Positions 11,390 to 11,493 of a stretch of DNA of 11,493 nucleotides are shown here, piece after piece. The translations under genes were made by a program, and so were the position numbers. The notes below the pieces were generated by a model. That model saw only the letters and a program-made list of their open reading frames with translations, searched no databases and had not been told where the DNA came from. The stretch is from UBA910 sp964369145 (GTDB taxonomy: Bacteria; Patescibacteriota; Minisyncoccia; Phycocordibacterales; DATDWN01): positions 1 to 11,493 of the forward strand of contig CAYJEE010000019.1 in the NCBI GenBank assembly GCA_964369145.1, in the 5' to 3' direction. Within the stretch, counting starts at the first letter, position 1; the number at the start of each line of letters is the position of its first letter.

Positions 11390-11493
11390 TTATAAGAATG
11401 AACCGGTTTTAACCACATGCTCTACAAGTGAGTGTGTATACCCCATTTCATTGTCATACCACGCCATTATTTTTACCAAGTTTCCATCAACTA
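11390..11493 (-). CDS. gap: Glyceraldehyde-3-phosphate dehydrogenase, C-terminal end only
   Basis: Only the last 33 residues are in the window; the gene continues past the right edge. The frame reads VDGNLVKIMAWYDNEMGYTH and onward and ends SFL. WYDNE-x-GY is the diagnostic C-terminal motif of phosphorylating GAPDH, where Asn and Tyr contact the NAD ring and the final helix begins. The Trp usually found after NE is Met here, a common variant. The enzyme oxidises glyceraldehyde 3-phosphate, the aldolase product, to 1,3-bisphosphoglycerate. Its stop is followed 4 bases later by rpiB, so the two share a transcript. The catalytic Cys region lies outside the window. Confidence 0.93.
   Translation of the reverse strand, partial: VDGNLVKIMAWYDNEMGYTHSLVEHVVKTGSFL

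Noticed and set aside
11386..11418. Upstream ATG for rpiB adding 11 residues
   Set aside because: It lies inside the gap coding sequence in another frame, and the conserved family N-terminus begins at the ATG at 11385.
1..11493. TGA recoded to glycine, as in some CPR lineages
   Set aside because: TGA ends rpiB and the 91-residue membrane protein at sensible places in overlapping ATGA junctions, and no certain gene needs TGA read through.

Overview
The window looks like part of a small, compact bacterial genome of the Candidate Phyla Radiation (Patescibacteria, probably the Parcubacteria/Paceibacteria side). This is inferred from four things. Transketolase is split into two adjacent genes. 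Sugar-phosphate enzymes are packed together with almost no Shine-Dalgarno sequences. There are two short type IV pilin-like genes. A PfkB-family kinase of divergent type stands beside the aldolase. TGA is used as an ordinary stop (rpiB and the 91-residue membrane protein), so this is not a TGA-recoding CPR lineage. No 16S rRNA or tRNA gene was seen, so placement rests on gene content alone.

Layout. Positions 1-1511 are accessory-looking: a hairpin-rich non-coding stretch, a tiny Cys/His protein on the + strand, a more GC-rich unknown gene on the - strand with a consensus promoter and a real Shine-Dalgarno, and a 200-base repeat-like, highly structured intergenic region. Positions 1512-4821 (- strand) hold envelope, surface and translation genes: an exported coiled-coil lytic transglycosylase, ribosomal protein bL25, and two tandem pilin paralogues. 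Positions 4857-11493 are carbon metabolism: a D-2-hydroxyacid dehydrogenase and class II fructose-bisphosphate aldolase (- strand), a divergent PfkB-family kinase (+ strand), a transketolase operon with a small membrane protein between the two subunit genes, and the gap-rpiB-rpe cluster. The gap gene runs off the right edge.

How the genes work together. Aldolase, GAPDH, transketolase, ribulose-5-phosphate epimerase and ribose-5-phosphate isomerase give most of the non-oxidative pentose phosphate pathway plus the triose part of glycolysis. No transaldolase or classical 6-phosphofructokinase is visible here. The PfkB-family kinase, head to head with the aldolase, is a candidate for a missing sugar(-phosphate) kinase step, but its substrate cannot be read from sequence.

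The strongest signal not tied to one protein is transcriptional. At least five genes (bL25, the upstream pilin, aldolase, the kinase, the transketolase N-terminal subunit) have a -10 box ending exactly 6-7 bases before ATG, the geometry of leaderless mRNAs. The same rule helped choose start codons and pointed to an otherwise overlooked 40-residue membrane protein at 10129-10251.
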